Source of the DNA: JAENVU01 sp964544295
GTDB taxonomy: Bacteria; Actinomycetota; Acidimicrobiia; IMCC26256; JAENVU01
Assembly: GCA_964544295.1 (NCBI GenBank)
Contig: CAZJBJ010000100.1
Coordinates: 1-15,096 of the forward strand
Length of the DNA: 15,096 bases
Direction: 5' to 3'
Every line of letters starts with the position of its first letter. Positions within the stretch are counted from its first letter, which is position 1. Made by a program: the position numbers and the translations under genes. A model generated the notes under the pieces. It searched no databases, had not been told where the DNA came from, and worked only from the letters and a program-made list of their open reading frames with translations. Positions 13,211 to 15,096 of the stretch are shown in pieces.

Positions 13211-14491
13211 TCAGCCGGCCTGCAGGACGGCTTCGACGCGGTCGCACGCGGAGTTCGTGCCGTCCTCGGCCGCGAGGAGACTCGCGAACTCGCGGGTGCG
13301 GGCTGCAGTGTCGTCGGCGAGGACGGCCTCGATCGCACCGCGCAGCTTGGAAGCGGTGACCCGACCGCGGACGTGTCGTCCGGTACCCAGCTGTGTGTGG
13401 CGACGAGCGTGCCAGAGCTGGTCGAACAGGACCGGCACGACGACCGACGGCGTGCCGGCCGCGAGGACGAGCGAGTTCATGCCGTGTGCCCCCGCATGCA
13501 CGACGGCGCGCACGTGCGGGAGGACGGGCCCGACCGGAACGAACGGCCATACCCCGGGACGGTCGGCCAGTCGGGCGGCGATGGCGGCGTTCGAAGCGAG
13601 GTACATGCCGCGGAGGCCGAGATCGTCGAGCGCACTCGCGGCGTGGTCGAACACCTCGGGCGCCGCTGATGCCGCGCTGGTCCCGAGGCAGACCAACACC
13701 GGCGGATCTCCGGCCCGGAGGAACTCGGCGACGTCGGCCGGGAGCTCGTCCTCGGCCCGCGTCCAGTGTGTGAATCCGACGAACGGGTACTCCTCACCCC
13801 AGTCGCTCGCCGGCGGGTAGTAGTGCGGCGACACCATCGCCATGTTGTGGCTCGGCGACAGACGGCGGTCCATCACGTGCCACCCGTCGGTCGGCAGCCC
13901 GAGGCTCCGCCGCTTGGCCACGATTCGCTTCTCGTCGAAGCACCACTTCGCCATCGGACTCCGACCCGCGTTCCACGCGAATCCGTTCACTCGTCGGGCG
14001 AGTTTCGACGTCCCGGTCCGGAAGGGAACCAGGCCCTCGGGAGGGTGATCGGAGGTGCGCACGAGCATGGGGAACAGATCGCCGGCCATGTACGGGATGC
14101 CACGCCGTTCGAACGGCATGCTCGCGATCGGTGCTGCTCCCGGGTGGGTGAGCAACAGGTCGGCGCCGTCGGCGACCGCGTCGATCGCGTCGAGCAATGG
14201 ATCGAGACGGGGCACCGTCAGCCGCCGGTAGTAGAGAGGCATCAGCAGTGCGCCGGAGGCCACCTTCCCCCAGCGCGCGCAGTAGTCGCCGTAGTGGTCG
14301 AGTCCGGATGGGCACATCTCTCCGGCGTCGGCATCGGCGAGGGCGACACCCTCCGCCGCGAGGCTCGGCAACAGCTCCGCCGGCGCTACGAAGGTGACGT
14401 CGTGGCCGCGTCGCGCGAGTTCGGCCGCGACCGGCGCGTAGGGGAACACGTCACCCCGGTAACACATGGAGTAGATGACGACGCGACTCAT
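13211..14491 (-). CDS. GT1-family glycosyltransferase (UGT/sterol- or glycolipid-type)
   Basis: This 426-residue GT-B enzyme should transfer a nucleotide-activated sugar to a lipophilic acceptor. The N-terminal domain starts VVIYSMCYRGDVFPYAPVA; the GDVxP motif, with Asp where plant UGTs have His, resembles sterol and lipid glucosyltransferases and the glycopeptide Gtf enzymes. The C-terminal donor domain contains VLVCLGTS (about 265-272), FVPVGPVLPHVRAVV, and the donor signature HAGAHGMNS (332-340) through AAGTPSVVVPVLFDQ to WHARR (364), with Asp357-Gln358. The start ATG at 14491 has GAAGGG 8 bases upstream; the open frame beyond it lacks coding character. It is followed by the HSL-type esterase. 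Donor sugar and acceptor cannot be read from sequence. Confidence 0.88.
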   Translation of the reverse strand: MSRVVIYSMCYRGDVFPYAPVAAELARRGHDVTFVAPAELLPSLAAEGVALADADAGEMCPSGLDHYGDYCARWGKVASGALLMPLYYRRLTVPRLDPLLDAIDAVADGADLLLTHPGAAPIASMPFERRGIPYMAGDLFPMLVRTSDHPPEGLVPFRTGTSKLARRVNGFAWNAGRSPMAKWCFDEKRIVAKRRSLGLPTDGWHVMDRRLSPSHNMAMVSPHYYPPASDWGEEYPFVGFTHWTRAEDELPADVAEFLRAGDPPVLVCLGTSAASAAPEVFDHAASALDDLGLRGMYLASNAAIAARLADRPGVWPFVPVGPVLPHVRAVVHAGAHGMNSLVLAAGTPSVVVPVLFDQLWHARRHTQLGTGRHVRGRVTASKLRGAIEAVLADDTAARTREFASLLAAEDGTNSACDRVEAVLQAG

Positions 14492-14585
14492 GGTGCACCC
14501 TTCACGACGTGCCAGTGTTGTCGAGTGGGCCCCGCGGACGCGGGCCGGAGTGCGTCGACCCCGACCCGCACATCCGGCGGTGGTG

Positions 14586-15096
14586 CTACCCGAGGTCCGC
14601 GCAGGCGACCTTGTTCGCGGTCGACGGGAGCGACAGGTCGTGGACGACGACCGACACCGCGGTCGGACCCGCCGTGAAGCCGGCGACGGTCTGCGCGTTC
14701 GCGATCCCGCCACCGTTCGCCACGAACGGGCCGCCGCCCGGCCAGATCTCGTTCGGCGGAGTGGCCGGCCCGGTCGGGTCGAGCTTGTAGTGACCGTCCG
14801 CCGCGCCCACCGCACACGGTGCCGCGTGCACGTGTGACGCGTACCTGCCGCCGGGTGTGAGCCCCTCGACGTGCAGCGACACGATCGTCGATCCACTCGC
14901 GGTCCGGACCATCTGCGCGTGCCCGGTGATCGGGCCGCCGGTCCCGGCTGCGAACGGCGTGAGCGCACCGCGGGTCACCGCCGCCGGTTCGGCCGACGCG
15001 ATGGCGGGAACCAACGCCGCGGTTGCGGCCAGGCCGACCGCGGCCGCCATGCCCAGCGTGGCGAGCAGCATCGGCAGGGTGCGGCTGCGCAGCCGC
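14586..15096 (-). CDS. Secreted Cu/Zn superoxide dismutase-like protein (5' end beyond the window)
   Basis: The frame remains open to the right edge, and residues before the ATG at 15071 (RLRSRTLP) would give the signal peptide its positive n-region, so the true start is probably outside. Counting from 15071, 161 residues are visible: signal core to about 28 (AALVPAIASA), then a beta domain. SOD-type marks are HVH (80, 82), Cys86, GHY with His94 and Asp98, VVVHDLS with His144, and Cys157 near the end. These correspond to the four Cu ligands and the conserved disulfide. The loop between His94 and the GGG.IAN segment lacks the two other Zn His and has Asn/Glu/Trp instead. It may be a Cu-only or structural relative. 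Stop is TAG at 14586-14588. Confidence 0.72.
   Translation of the reverse strand, partial: RLRSRTLPMLLATLGMAAAVGLAATAALVPAIASAEPAAVTRGALTPFAAGTGGPITGHAQMVRTASGSTIVSLHVEGLTPGGRYASHVHAAPCAVGAADGHYKLDPTGPATPPNEIWPGGGPFVANGGGIANAQTVAGFTAGPTAVSVVVHDLSLPSTANKVACADLG

Noticed and set aside
14492..14968. N-terminal extension of the glycosyltransferase
   Set aside because: It is antisense-frame shadow of the SOD-like gene; the ATG at 14491 has a ribosome site and begins the GT-B fold exactly.
1..15096. CRISPR arrays, tRNA/rRNA genes, insertion sequences, prophage integrase
   Set aside because: No evenly spaced repeat with spacers, no cloverleaf or rRNA signature, and no transposase or integrase motif was found on either strand.

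Overview
The window is GC-rich DNA with dense coding on both strands, GTG starts, GGAGG-type ribosome sites and several probably leaderless genes. This fits a high-GC Actinomycetota. Heliorhodopsin, a tandem DUF427 protein and large secreted propeller/PKD proteins make an aquatic or soil Acidimicrobiia-like lineage my best guess, but no rRNA or marker gene here can confirm it. No tRNA, rRNA, CRISPR array or insertion sequence was seen.

Layout. Positions 1-471 (minus) hold the start of a lipoprotein resembling a PQQ-type propeller. Positions 529-1285 (minus) hold a tandem DUF427 gene broken by one extra base in a run of six C (+ strand). Positions 1366-1887 (plus) encode a small lipoprotein, and 1986-4769 (plus) a 927-residue secreted BNR-propeller/PKD protein. 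Positions 4780-5593 (minus) are a two-gene unit: a small secreted protein followed by a CbiX/SirB-type metal chelatase. Positions 5770-6210 (plus) encode an SRPBCC protein. Positions 6248-7111 (minus) encode a CarH/LitR-like cobalamin-binding regulator, divergent from a heliorhodopsin at 7182-7976 (plus). Positions 7905-9547 (minus) carry two overlapping alpha/beta-hydrolase genes, the second apparently non-catalytic. Positions 9696-10375 (plus) are a VapBC-like toxin-antitoxin pair and 10589-12087 (plus) a HipBA pair. Positions 12139-13173 (minus) encode an HSL-type esterase, 13211-14491 (minus) a GT1 glycosyltransferase, and 14586 to the right edge (minus) a secreted Cu/Zn-SOD-like protein.

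The most interesting unit is 4780-7976, a possible light-response module. The regulator has the W-x9-EH cap motif and the Rossmann-domain His of B12 photoreceptors. Its divergent neighbour is heliorhodopsin, with the Schiff-base Lys, the Glu counterion and both conserved His. The shared promoter holds an AT-rich palindrome, TTTAGTGATAAA. A near-identical site, TTTAGTGCTAAA, sits between the -35 and -10 boxes of the small secreted protein/CbiX unit, between it and the SRPBCC gene. I infer a small regulon in which a B12 light sensor controls a rhodopsin, a tetrapyrrole chelatase, a lipid-binding-fold protein and a small secreted protein.

A second notable structure is the toxin-antitoxin island. 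Three palindromic sites spaced 60-61 bp apart lie before hipBA. The hipBA block is flanked by a 42-bp direct repeat (40/42 identical) whose left copy is the 3' end of vapC, so the block looks like a gene cassette inserted at, or recombined with, the end of a PIN-toxin gene.
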